Below the pieces are notes generated by a model. It searched no databases. It was not told the DNA's origin and worked only from the letters and a program-made list of their open reading frames with translations. Of a stretch of DNA of 48,000 bases, positions 1 through 7,132 are shown piece by piece; within the stretch, counting starts at the first letter, position 1; every line of letters starts with the position of its first letter. A program made the position numbers and the translations under genes. This DNA comes from DATLYH01 sp035575035 (lineage in GTDB: Bacteria > Planctomycetota > Planctomycetia > Gemmatales > Gemmataceae). The stretch spans positions 1 to 48,000 of the forward strand of contig DATLYH010000279.1 of NCBI GenBank assembly GCA_035575035.1, read 5' to 3'.

Positions 1-1542
1 GGTGCCTCCCGCCGGCACGTCCCAGCGGTCGAGCGGCACTGCCAGACTGAAGCCGGGCTCGTAGGGTGTCACCGTCACCCGATAGGCCTCGTTCGGCCCG
101 CCGGCATAGTTAAGGTGCTGCACCTCCAGGGTGTAATCGCCGTCGGCCGGCGGCGTATAGTCGATGCGCTGGTCAAGGGGGGCGGCCGCCTGCGGATTGG
201 TCCGGGCCACCTCGGCCCCCTTGGCATCGCGGAGGACCATATAGGCCAGGGTCGGTGAGTACAGCTCCAGGGTGTGGGCATCGATCAGCAGCCGCTGGCC
301 TTTCTTGGCGGTGAAGACGAAATGGTCGGTGTCATTGGGCCGCTCGAACCGGCCGCTGATGCCGCCGGGGACCGGGATGCGGTTGGCCTGGCCTGGCTCG
401 TTATTGGGCTCCTGCTCGGTCAGTTCGTCGATGTCGGAGACGGCCAGGGCGACCGGCCAGCCGTGCAGCCCGCTGGGGCCGCGCGGCGCCACCCAGACGG
501 TATCGACGGCGGGGTCGGCCGGCACCGTCACTTCCACCGGCATGATCCCCTCGACCGCCGGCCCGGTGAACCCGACCGCCACCTTGCTCCCTCGCCGGGC
601 GGCCATTGGGTAAGGAGCAACGGCGCAGGGGAAGTCGCCGATGCGCAGCCGGTACCAGTAGTCGGCCCCCCCGCGGTAGATGACATCGCGCAGCTCGATC
701 AGGACATCGCCGTCTTCCTTGAAGGTGTAGGTCAGCCGCGGATCGGTCTGGCAGCCGGGGGCGTCGTTGCTGTGGCCGCCCGGCAGCTCCCTTCCGGAGC
801 GGGGGTCGAACAGGGTGAGCTGCGGGTCAAGGGGGCTGCCCAGCCGTCGGCCAAGGACCTCGAAGCTGAGGCGCTGGCCGGCCTTGACGGTGATCTTGTA
901 GAAGTCGCTGACCTCGGGATCGGTTCGGCCGACAACCACGCATGGCACGGGGAGCGTCTGCGGGGTGCTCTTGGAGCGGTTGGTGTCGGTTTCCATCACC
1001 TGGGGCAGGTCATCGACGCAGAAAAGGCGGAAGTTGGAGATGCCGCGGACCGTGGCCAGGCGGAGGCTGTGGAAACCGAGCGGGGCATCGGCCGGCACCT
1101 CGAGCCGCACGCGCAGCTTGGCGTTGTCCCGGCCGTTGTTGCCCCCCCGTTGGGGCGTGGTCTCCAGACCGCGCCCCAACCCCCCCCGTTGGGGCGTGGT
1201 CTCCAGACCGCGCCCCAACCCGTTGCCGTCGGCCGGGAAGCTGCCCCGTTGGGGCGTGGTCTCCAGACCGCGCCCCAACCCGTTGCCGTCGGCCGGGAAG
1301 CTCACCTGGGCAGGAAAACTGGTCCACAGGCCGACGGGATCGGCCAGGTTGGTGCCGGTGAGGTTCAACTCCAGCGTGGTGCCGCGCTGGATGCCGAGCG
1401 GCACCGGCAGCGCGAGGGTGGGAGCCTGCGGGTTGGGCTGGACCGGCGCCGGCCCCTTCTGCGCCCAGCCGGCGCGGCTCAGGCTCAGGAAGGCGATCAG
1501 GGTCAACAGGAACAGAAGGCCGGCAAACCGAGAGCGGCGCAT
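1..1542 (-). CDS. Secreted PPC-domain protein, 3' end cut by window edge
   Basis: The frame stays open from an ATG at 1542 to the window edge (514 codons). The start has a good ribosome site (AAGGAG) and is followed by a signal peptide: MRRSRF, a hydrophobic stretch, then a cleavage-like SRAGWAQ. Around residues 375-405 the sequence EQEPNNEPGQANRIPVPGG followed by an FERPNDTDHF segment is typical of a bacterial pre-peptidase C-terminal (PPC) beta-sandwich domain. This family is abundant in planctomycete exported proteins and usually of unknown substrate. The N-terminal half (LALPVPLGIQRGTTLEL, LRVRLEVPADAPLG) looks like a further Ig/PPC-like beta domain. The odd feature is an in-frame insertion at residues about 80-131 coded by three palindromic repeats. 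No catalytic residues were recognised. The protein is probably envelope-associated (inference). Confidence 0.8.
   Translation of the reverse strand, partial: MRRSRFAGLLFLLTLIAFLSLSRAGWAQKGPAPVQPNPQAPTLALPVPLGIQRGTTLELNLTGTNLADPVGLWTSFPAQVSFPADGNGLGRGLETTPQRGSFPADGNGLGRGLETTPQRGGLGRGLETTPQRGGNNGRDNAKLRVRLEVPADAPLGFHSLRLATVRGISNFRLFCVDDLPQVMETDTNRSKSTPQTLPVPCVVVGRTDPEVSDFYKITVKAGQRLSFEVLGRRLGSPLDPQLTLFDPRSGRELPGGHSNDAPGCQTDPRLTYTFKEDGDVLIELRDVIYRGGADYWYRLRIGDFPCAVAPYPMAARRGSKVAVGFTGPAVEGIMPVEVTVPADPAVDTVWVAPRGPSGLHGWPVALAVSDIDELTEQEPNNEPGQANRIPVPGGISGRFERPNDTDHFVFTAKKGQRLLIDAHTLELYSPTLAYMVLRDAKGAEVARTNPQAAAPLDQRIDYTPPADGDYTLEVQHLNYAGGPNEAYRVTVTPYEPGFSLAVPLDRWDVPAGGT
1149..1303. repeat. Three in-frame copies of a 32-bp hairpin repeat inside the PPC gene
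   Basis: Near-perfect palindromes starting GTTGGGGCGTGGTCTCC and ending CGCGCCCCAAC occur at 1149-1180, 1188-1219 and 1248-1279. The last two are each followed by an identical stretch beginning CGTTGCCGTCGGCCGGG, so a unit of about 60 bp has been tandemly duplicated. On the minus strand each copy keeps the frame and codes for GLGRGLETTPQRG. The centre (TGGTCTCC-GACC) resembles the hairpins at 20.75-21.0 kb, which suggests one dispersed family. Confidence 0.85.
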
Positions 1543-1787
1543 ACCGAGGAAACTCCTTGTTGGACCGGGCGGCGAACGTCGGTTGAGGGAATGCGGTGGG
1601 CTTCCGACCGGACGGAGACCCATCATCGTAGGTTGATGATAATGGGCCGGGAGGCAGAAGGAAAAAGGAAAAAGGGCCGTTCCGCCGGTCCCCGCCGCGT
1701 CGCCTGTCGTCGGCAGATTCACGCCGCGTCCGAAAATAGAGCATATGCTTGATCAGACATTCATCCTGCCGGCCGATCCGGGCTGCA

Positions 1788-2097
1788 TGTTCCGCGCGGA
1801 ACATTGCTGGATCGGGGGCGGTGAATGTTCCGCGCGGAACATTGCCGGACCGGGGGCGGGGAGGAATGTTCCGCGCGGAACATTGGCCGGGATGCCGTGC
1901 CGGGGCTTCAAAGACTCAGCCCCGGCCACCCCACCGCCAGGGGATGAAGAGGAATGTTCCGCGCGGAACATTGCCGAACCGGGGGCGGTAGGGAGGAATG
2001 TTCCGCGCGGAACATTGACCGGATCGGGGGCGGTGAATGTTCCGCGCGGAACATTGCCGGATTGGGAGCGGCGGGGAGGAATGTTCCGCGCGGAACA
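1788..2097. promoter_or_regulatory. parS: Array of seven parS-like centromere sites
   Basis: The exact 16-bp palindrome TGTTCCGCGCGGAACA occurs at 1788, 1826, 1867, 1955, 1999, 2038 and 2082 (first base), spaced 38-44 bp apart with one gap of 88 bp. The copies are linked by similar spacers (TTGCCGGATCGGGGGCGG-like). The chromosomal parS consensus of Bacillus and many other bacteria is TGTTNCACGTGNAACA. This site keeps the outer arms and changes the centre from CACGTG to CGCGCG. The parB gene starts 125 bp downstream. Together these support a ParB loading centromere with variant specificity. The rest of 1543-2222 contains no gene; a small inverted repeat lies near 1620-1650. Confidence 0.8.
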
Positions 2098-2137
2098 TTG
2101 CCGGATCGGGGGCCCGGTCTGGAGGGCCGAAGCCCCA

Positions 2138-2167
2138 TTGTCCCGGTCGATCAGTCACTGCTACAAT
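2138..2167 (+). promoter_or_regulatory. Candidate sigma-70 promoter of parB
   Basis: TTGTCC at 2138-2143 and TACAAT at 2162-2167 are separated by 18 bp. Transcription would start near 2174, about 50 bp before the parB ATG, just outside the last parS-like site. ParB spreading from the array could therefore affect this promoter (inference). Confidence 0.45.
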
Positions 2168-2222
2168 GCCCGCCCTGGCGGGAAGGACTCGCCGCCTGGT
2201 GGAGAGTGAGGAAGGACCAGCG

Positions 2223-3101
2223 ATGGACAAGAAAACCCGACTTGGCCGCGGCCTGGATGCGTTGCTGGGCACGACAGCAGACGGCGGCGACGGCGCGGCG
2301 GCCGGCGAGCCGAAACAGGTGGCCGTCAGCGCCATTGAGCGCAACCCGTACCAGCCGCGCAAAGCCTTCGACGCCGACGAACTGTCGGCCCTGGGCGAAA
2401 GCATCCGCGTTCACGGCATCCTGCAACCGCTCGTCGTCCGCGCCGTCGGCGACCGCTATCAACTGGTGGCCGGCGAGCGGCGGCTACGGGCGGCCCAATC
2501 GGTCGGCCTCGATTCGGTTCCGGTCCGGGTGGTCGATTTCAATGATCAGCAGGTGCTGGAAGCCGCCCTGGTCGAGAACATTCACCGGGCCGACCTGAAC
2601 CCGATTGAAAAAGCCCAGGGGTTCCGGGAGTACCTCCAGCGCTTCCACATGACCCAGGAGCAACTCGCCGCCCGGTTGGGCCTGGCCCGGACCACCGTCA
2701 CCAACCTGCTCGGCCTGCTGGAGATGCCGGCCGAGGTGCAGGAGATGGTGCGGACCGGCCAACTCAGCTTCGCCCACGCCAAGCTGCTCAAGGGGGTCGC
2801 TGACCGCGACCGCCAGATCGCCCTGGCCCGCGACATCGTCGCCCGCGGCCTGTCGGTCCACGGCACCGAGGTCTACCTCCGCCAGGCTACCCAGGAGCCG
2901 CCCGCGGAGGCCGACCGCTGCGAGCCGACGGACGACACCCCGGCGAAGACCCGCCACCTCCAGGGAATCGAGGACGAGCTGCGGCAGCGGCTGGCAACCC
3001 GCGTCGAGATCCGCCTGCGCGGCAAGGACCGCGGCCAGATCATCCTCGGCTTCGAATCGAACGACGACTTCGAGCGGCTGCTCGAAGTGCTGCGGAAGTG
3101 A
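2223..3101 (+). CDS. parB: Chromosome partitioning protein ParB
   Basis: This 292-residue ParB/Spo0J is a CTP-dependent DNA clamp that loads at parS and organises the origin region. Visible parts: N-terminal LGRGLDALLG (7-16), the family signature that normally contacts ParA; NPYQPRK (41-47); the CTPase motif GERRLRA (84-90); ENIHRADLNPIEKA (118-131); a helix-turn-helix about 144-163 (MTQEQLAARLGLARTTVTNL); and a C-terminal dimerisation region ending LLEVLRK. Length is normal. The start is preceded by GAGGAAGGA. No parA gene lies next to it, unlike the usual parAB operon; the partner must be elsewhere. The adjacent parS-like array and the solo arrangement suggest that this gene carries its own loading centre. 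Confidence 0.95.
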   Translation: MDKKTRLGRGLDALLGTTADGGDGAAAGEPKQVAVSAIERNPYQPRKAFDADELSALGESIRVHGILQPLVVRAVGDRYQLVAGERRLRAAQSVGLDSVPVRVVDFNDQQVLEAALVENIHRADLNPIEKAQGFREYLQRFHMTQEQLAARLGLARTTVTNLLGLLEMPAEVQEMVRTGQLSFAHAKLLKGVADRDRQIALARDIVARGLSVHGTEVYLRQATQEPPAEADRCEPTDDTPAKTRHLQGIEDELRQRLATRVEIRLRGKDRGQIILGFESNDDFERLLEVLRK

Positions 3102-3109
3102 GCCGGCCC

Positions 3110-4003
3110 TCACCGGGCGACAATGGTGATGCCGAGACGGTCAGCCAGACGGATGGTTTCTTCCGGATCAATGATGATCGTCTTGCCCGCCTCAATGGCC
3201 AGGACCCGGCCGCCGGCCTGATGCATGCTGCGGATGGTCTGGCAGCCGACCGTTGGCACATCGAAGCGCATGTCCTGATGCGGCTTGGCCACCTTGACGA
3301 CGACAAAACCGCCGGATCGGCAAAGGGTGCCGGCCCGGACGATGGCCTGATCGGTCCCCTCGATGGCCTCGACCGCCAGCACGCAGCGTTCCTTGACGGC
3401 CACGCTCTGGCCGACATCGAGCCGGCCCATCTCCTTGGCCAGCTCCCAGCCGAACTCGATGTCTTTCTCTTCCTGCGACGTGGGGCGGCGGCGGGTAAGC
3501 ACTCCGGGATTCACAAGCAGCTCCGGGCAAAGGTCAAGGGCGGACTCGAAGCGGATGCCGTCCTTGGCGAACTCCTGGATGATGGCCAGTAGCAGGGTGT
3601 CGTCGCGGTTGTCGGGGCGGCGATGGGTGTACCAGGCCCAGACAGTGCGCCAGTCCGGCAAAAGCGACAGCATGCGCCAGGGGGTGTGCATGACCGCCTT
3701 GGTGATCTTGCCGGCCATGACCGCCCGCCGGACCCCGGCGCGCTTGAAGCAGCGGATCATCCGCCCCAGTCGGGCGATCCCCACCCAGTAGAACCGGCTC
3801 ACCAGACCGGCCAGCTCCGGCGAGGCCTCGTAACGGATGCCGACGCACACCACCGGGATGCCGAGGTCGCGCGCCTTCTGGGCGAACAGGATTGGGAATC
3901 GCCCGCTGCCGGCGAGCAGGCCGATCGGCTGCCGCGGTGACCCGGTGACCGGGTGACACGGTGACACGGTGACAGGAGGATTGCTTGGTCGCGGCTCGGT
4001 CAT
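3110..4003 (-). CDS. lpxI: UDP-2,3-diacylglucosamine pyrophosphatase LpxI
   Basis: LpxI (DUF1009 family) hydrolyses UDP-2,3-diacylglucosamine to lipid X in lipid A synthesis, replacing LpxH. The conserved start of the fold is IGLLAGSGRFPILFAQKA, followed by GKITKAVMHTPWR and the C-terminal DVPTVGCQTIRSMHQAGG with a final KTIIIDPEETIRLAD. The ATG at 4003 gives 298 residues, slightly long. About residues 9-26 are coded by a period-8 repeat (PVTVSPCHPVTGSP), so the true start may lie inside the repeat (GTG codons near 3967). A longer TTG-started reading is not supported. It follows lpxD on the same strand and is probably co-transcribed. The presence of lpxD and lpxI supports a lipid A-bearing outer membrane. 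Confidence 0.9.
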   Translation of the reverse strand: MTEPRPSNPPVTVSPCHPVTGSPRQPIGLLAGSGRFPILFAQKARDLGIPVVCVGIRYEASPELAGLVSRFYWVGIARLGRMIRCFKRAGVRRAVMAGKITKAVMHTPWRMLSLLPDWRTVWAWYTHRRPDNRDDTLLLAIIQEFAKDGIRFESALDLCPELLVNPGVLTRRRPTSQEEKDIEFGWELAKEMGRLDVGQSVAVKERCVLAVEAIEGTDQAIVRAGTLCRSGGFVVVKVAKPHQDMRFDVPTVGCQTIRSMHQAGGRVLAIEAGKTIIIDPEETIRLADRLGITIVAR

Positions 4004-4139
4004 GGGCTTCCCGCAGTCCTGACAAGGGGTCGCCTGGGATGGTCCTCCTTGCCGCCCGCGCGTAGCGCCAAGCCGCAAGCGGCAAGGACAACCCGCTCCT
4101 GCTCACCTTGTCACCTTGTCACCCGGTCCCCGTGTCATC
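3935..4139. repeat. Period-8 inverted repeat arms between lpxD and lpxI
   Basis: One arm (3935-3975) is five units of CGGTGACN. The facing arm (4103-4139) is the complementary type (TCACCTTG, TCACCTTG, TCACCCGG, TCCCCGTG). Between them lies a second inverted repeat, 4043-4091 (TCCTTGCCGC facing GCGGCAAGGA). One arm contains the lpxD stop codon and the other codes for the LpxI N-terminus. Confidence 0.8.
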
Positions 4140-5156
4140 TTCCAGCCCCAGGTGCCGCTGGAGGCGGCGGAGGTCGCGGTGCATCTGCGGCAGTTTCGGG
4201 AGGCTGAGCAAGATGCGCTTCTGCTCGGCCTCGGGGATGGCAGGGCTGCCGAGCAGGCGGGCGCCGGCGGGCACGTCTCGGGCCACTCCCGACTGGGCCC
4301 CGATCAGGGTGCGGTCGCCGATATGGACATGGTCCGCCACGCCCACCTGGCCGGCCAGCATGACGTAGTCGCCGGTGCTGCTGGAACCGGCGATGCCCAC
4401 CTGGCCGGCCAGTACGTTGTGCCGACCGATCCGGCAATTGTGGGCTACCTGCACCAGGTTGTCGATCTTGGTCCCCTCGCCGATCTGCGTGGCGCCGAAG
4501 GTGCCGCGGTCGATCGTACTGCCGGCGCCGATCTCGACATCGTCGCCGATCTCGACCTGACCCAGCTGGGGCACCTTGACATGCCGGCCATTCTGGAAGC
4601 GGTAGCCGAAGCCGTCGGCCCCGATGACGGCGTGGGCATGGATGACAACCCGGTTGCCGAGCACCGTGCCATCGTAGAGCACCACATGAGGATGAAGGAC
4701 CACATCGTCGCCGAGCCGACAGTACCGCCCGACGACAACGCCGACATGGAGCCGGCAGCGGGCGCCGAGAACGCTTCCCTCGCCCACCACGGCGAACGGC
4801 TGCACGCTGACCCCCTCTCCGAGCCGGGCCGTCGGATGGATCACGGCGCGCGGGTCGATCCCCGGCGGCGGCGGTTCCTCGGGGCGGCCGTGCAGATGGC
4901 GGACGATGGTGATGAAGGCGGCAAGCGGATCGGCGACCCGGATCAGGGTGAGGCCGTCGGCCGGCAGCGTGACGGGGACCACGGCCGCCGAGGCGCGGCA
5001 CGAGGCAAGTTGGCGGGCATGGCGCTCGCTTTCAACAAAGGTGATCTCGCCGGGTTGGGCCTGGCCGAGCGGGCGGGCTGCGGTGATCACCAGGCCGCCG
5101 TCGCCGTGGACCTCTCCCCGCACCAGCGCCGCCAGCTCCCGAACCGTCGCCTGCAT
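4119..5156 (-). CDS. lpxD: UDP-3-O-acylglucosamine N-acyltransferase LpxD
   Basis: This enzyme adds the N-linked hydroxyacyl chain in lipid A synthesis, from acyl-ACP. The N-terminal uridine-binding domain (1-100; ITFVESERHARQLAS) is followed by many hexapeptide repeats forming a left-handed beta helix (about 105-315) and a C-terminal helix (PKLPQMHRDLRRLQRHL). The catalytic His is in QVAHNCRIG (H239, the same number as in E. coli). The ATG at 5156 fits the family start (MQATVRELAALV) with AGAGGA upstream; an earlier GTG is less likely. At 345 residues it has normal length. The last residues (DDTGTG) and the stop codon are coded by the period-8 repeat arm. Confidence 0.95.
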   Translation of the reverse strand: MQATVRELAALVRGEVHGDGGLVITAARPLGQAQPGEITFVESERHARQLASCRASAAVVPVTLPADGLTLIRVADPLAAFITIVRHLHGRPEEPPPPGIDPRAVIHPTARLGEGVSVQPFAVVGEGSVLGARCRLHVGVVVGRYCRLGDDVVLHPHVVLYDGTVLGNRVVIHAHAVIGADGFGYRFQNGRHVKVPQLGQVEIGDDVEIGAGSTIDRGTFGATQIGEGTKIDNLVQVAHNCRIGRHNVLAGQVGIAGSSSTGDYVMLAGQVGVADHVHIGDRTLIGAQSGVARDVPAGARLLGSPAIPEAEQKRILLSLPKLPQMHRDLRRLQRHLGLEDDTGTG

Positions 5157-5203
5157 GGCCTTGCGTCCTCTCTTCCCTGATCGGACCATCGCCGCGGAGG
5201 GGG

Positions 5204-5233
5204 ATGATAGCTGGAGAGGAGCAAGCGCGACAA
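5204..5233 (-). promoter_or_regulatory. Candidate promoter of lpxD-lpxI
   Basis: On the minus strand TTGTCG (5233-5228) and TATCAT (5209-5204) are 18 bp apart. Transcription would start near 5197, about 40 bp before the lpxD ATG. Confidence 0.4.
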
Positions 5234-5240
5234 GGTGAGT

Positions 5241-6320
5241 TTATTCCCGGCCTTCGACCAGGGCCGGCAGCTTCGGCCGTCCCGCCGCATCGAGGTGCAG
5301 CAACCGACAGGCGTTGACGTGGTAAACCTGCCGTAGCACATCCTCGGGCAGCGCCAGGCCGCGGAGCAGCGGCAGGGCCGGCTCCCCCTCGGTCGGCTGG
5401 TAGTCGGGATCGGCGATGGGGCTGGGGCCTTCCCAGGGGCTTTCCCACAAGGTCCGCTGGCACCAGTAGCGGCTGATGTAATGCTCGCGCGGCAGTTCGT
5501 GGCGCGTCACCAGGTCGGTGCCGAACAGGAAACGATCGGGATACCGGCAGAGGAGGCGGCGGATCGCTTCCCGCTGGCGCGACACCTCGCGCACCTGCCA
5601 CTTGGTGGCGCTGGTGTCGAAATGAAGATGGGGGTAGCGCTCCAGCAGGGCTTCCAGGTGGTCGGGATGTTCGGGATCGCCCCCCAGGTGGGCAGCGATC
5701 CAGACCATGTCGGGGAACATCTCGAGCATCCGCTCCAGCGGCGCGTACTGCGCGGCCTTGGTGCCGAACTTGGCGGCGTCGGCGTAGACCGTGCGGAACC
5801 AGGCGTCGGGGTCGGCGACGTGGACCATGATGACGCGGATGCCGGCAGCCCGGGCCCGGCGGGCCGCCTCGATCCGCCAGGGGGTGTCAAGGAGCAGGCC
5901 GCGCTCCCGGCCGCGCGGCGCCGCCCAGAATTTGATCATTTCCACTCCCAATTCCAGGAAACGATCGAGCAGTTGGTACGCCGCCTCGTCGGGCTCGTCC
6001 AGCTTCTTGCTGATTGAGCCGTTGAAGCCGAGTTGGTCGCCGAAACGCTCGCGGAGGGGGGGAATGTCGTCGGGCGGACACATCGAATAGGTGCGGACAA
6101 TGCCGAACTCCCGGGCGGCAGCGAGCATGGCATCGGCCTGGTCGAGGCTGGCGCCGGGTCCGGTGCCCAGCGGCGGCCCATTCTTGGGGTCGCCCGGCCG
6201 GGTCTGGAAGACATGGGTATGGATATCGATCAGCGGACCGGCGTAGCGGAAGTGCCGGCGGTCGCCGTAGTCGATGCCGGTGACGTTGTGCTCGGGAGGG
6301 GCAGTTGTCGTTGGCGTCAT
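5241..6320 (-). CDS. Amidohydrolase-family (TIM-barrel) metal-dependent hydrolase
   Basis: A 359-residue protein of the amidohydrolase_2 type. The metal-binding HxH is in IDIHTHVF (34-36). Later motifs fit the barrel: IRVIMVHVADPDAW, WIAAHLGGDPEHPDH (metal His), LHFDTSATKW, and DRFLFGTDLVTRHE carrying the final Asp. The chosen start is the ATG at 6320, three bases after the stop of the DinB-like gene, so the two are likely translationally coupled. No signal peptide is seen, so it is probably cytoplasmic. The substrate cannot be told; relatives act on hydroxylated or carboxylated small molecules. Confidence 0.8.
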   Translation of the reverse strand: MTPTTTAPPEHNVTGIDYGDRRHFRYAGPLIDIHTHVFQTRPGDPKNGPPLGTGPGASLDQADAMLAAAREFGIVRTYSMCPPDDIPPLRERFGDQLGFNGSISKKLDEPDEAAYQLLDRFLELGVEMIKFWAAPRGRERGLLLDTPWRIEAARRARAAGIRVIMVHVADPDAWFRTVYADAAKFGTKAAQYAPLERMLEMFPDMVWIAAHLGGDPEHPDHLEALLERYPHLHFDTSATKWQVREVSRQREAIRRLLCRYPDRFLFGTDLVTRHELPREHYISRYWCQRTLWESPWEGPSPIADPDYQPTEGEPALPLLRGLALPEDVLRQVYHVNACRLLHLDAAGRPKLPALVEGRE

Positions 6321-6322
6321 GT

Positions 6323-6817
6323 TCAAAACAGGACCGGTTTGCCCAGCTTGCGGCGGACCACGGTGAACTGGCCGGCGTGCATCAGGGTGTGATTGGAAAC
6401 CAGGATCAGCAGGGCGCCGACGGTCGGGGCAAACCGGGCAATCTGGCCGGTGGTTGGCTTGTCGAGGTCGGCATCGGCCAGGTTGGCCAGCGCCGTCAGC
6501 GTCGCCTGGCGGATCTGATTGAACAACTGGAGGTATTCATCCTTGGTGGCGTAACCCTTGACCGATTCGTCGGCCGCCGCGTCGCGTTTGTGCCGCTCGA
6601 TGAAGCCGGCCGGCAGCTCAGGGTAGGCGGCGCTGGGGATCTGCTGCCGCACCAGGTCGGCTTCCGACAGAATCAGGTGGCCGAGCTGCCAGGCGATGTG
6701 GTTGGCGCCGGGCACCGGCCGGACCAGCAGGTCGGTATCGGACAGGTCGGAGATGTACCACCCCAACAGGTGCTGGGTGGAAGTCAGGGCATTCTGGATG
6801 GCGTCCTTGGCGTTCAT
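6323..6817 (-). CDS. DinB superfamily protein
   Basis: A 164-residue four-helix-bundle protein of the DinB/YfiT type. Candidate metal-binding histidines are in HIAWQLGHL (about 40-48) and in NHTLMHAGQF near the C-terminus, the usual triad layout. The family includes thiol transferases and damage-inducible proteins, and most members lack a known role. It begins at the ATG at 6817 (weak GGGAG upstream) and is followed after two bases by the amidohydrolase, so the pair forms a small operon. Confidence 0.8.
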   Translation of the reverse strand: MNAKDAIQNALTSTQHLLGWYISDLSDTDLLVRPVPGANHIAWQLGHLILSEADLVRQQIPSAAYPELPAGFIERHKRDAAADESVKGYATKDEYLQLFNQIRQATLTALANLADADLDKPTTGQIARFAPTVGALLILVSNHTLMHAGQFTVVRRKLGKPVLF

Positions 6818-6939
6818 GGGTTGGCTCCCGCCGACTTGTCACAACGGTATCCGGGCCGCGCCGCCCTTTGGATCGCTGCCGCGGAATCTGTAGGCATTCT
6901 ATCCATCCCGGTCAACCCCGGCGCGGGCGCTTGTGCAAA

Positions 6940-7117
6940 CCCGTCGCTGACGCTCCGGGCTCGGAGGACCCGTCGCTGACGCTCCGGGCTCGGAGGACCC
7001 GTCGCTGACGCTCCGGGCTCGGAGGACCCGTCGCTCACGCTCCGGGCTCGGAGGACCCGTCGCTGACGCTCCGGGCTCGGAGCTATTCTTTCAGAGCCCG
7101 GAGCGTCAGCGACGGGA
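6940..7117. repeat. 29-bp tandem repeats with an inverted copy
   Basis: Five direct copies of a 29-bp unit (core CGTCGCTGACGCTCCGGGCT) start at 6940, 6969, 6998, 7027 and 7056, followed by one inverted copy at 7094-7117. The same core recurs at 45046-45196. The array lies in the 6818-7132 gap between the kinase fusion gene and the DinB gene, where no gene was seen. Such units read as SPERQRR or RSVSDG in spurious translations. Confidence 0.9.
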
Positions 7118-7132
7118 CAATACTCGTCGCGG

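Noticed and set aside
274..1752. Long plus-strand open frame of 492 codons
   Set aside because: It is antisense to the PPC protein gene, whose minus-strand frame has a signal peptide, ribosome site and family motifs. The open plus frame is a GC-rich shadow.
1745..2209. Open frames on both strands across the parS-like array (repeated MFRAEH)
   Set aside because: They are translations of the palindromic sites and have no ribosome site or domain.
6940..7117. CRISPR array
   Set aside because: The units are joined directly without variable spacers, one copy is inverted, and no cas genes are near.
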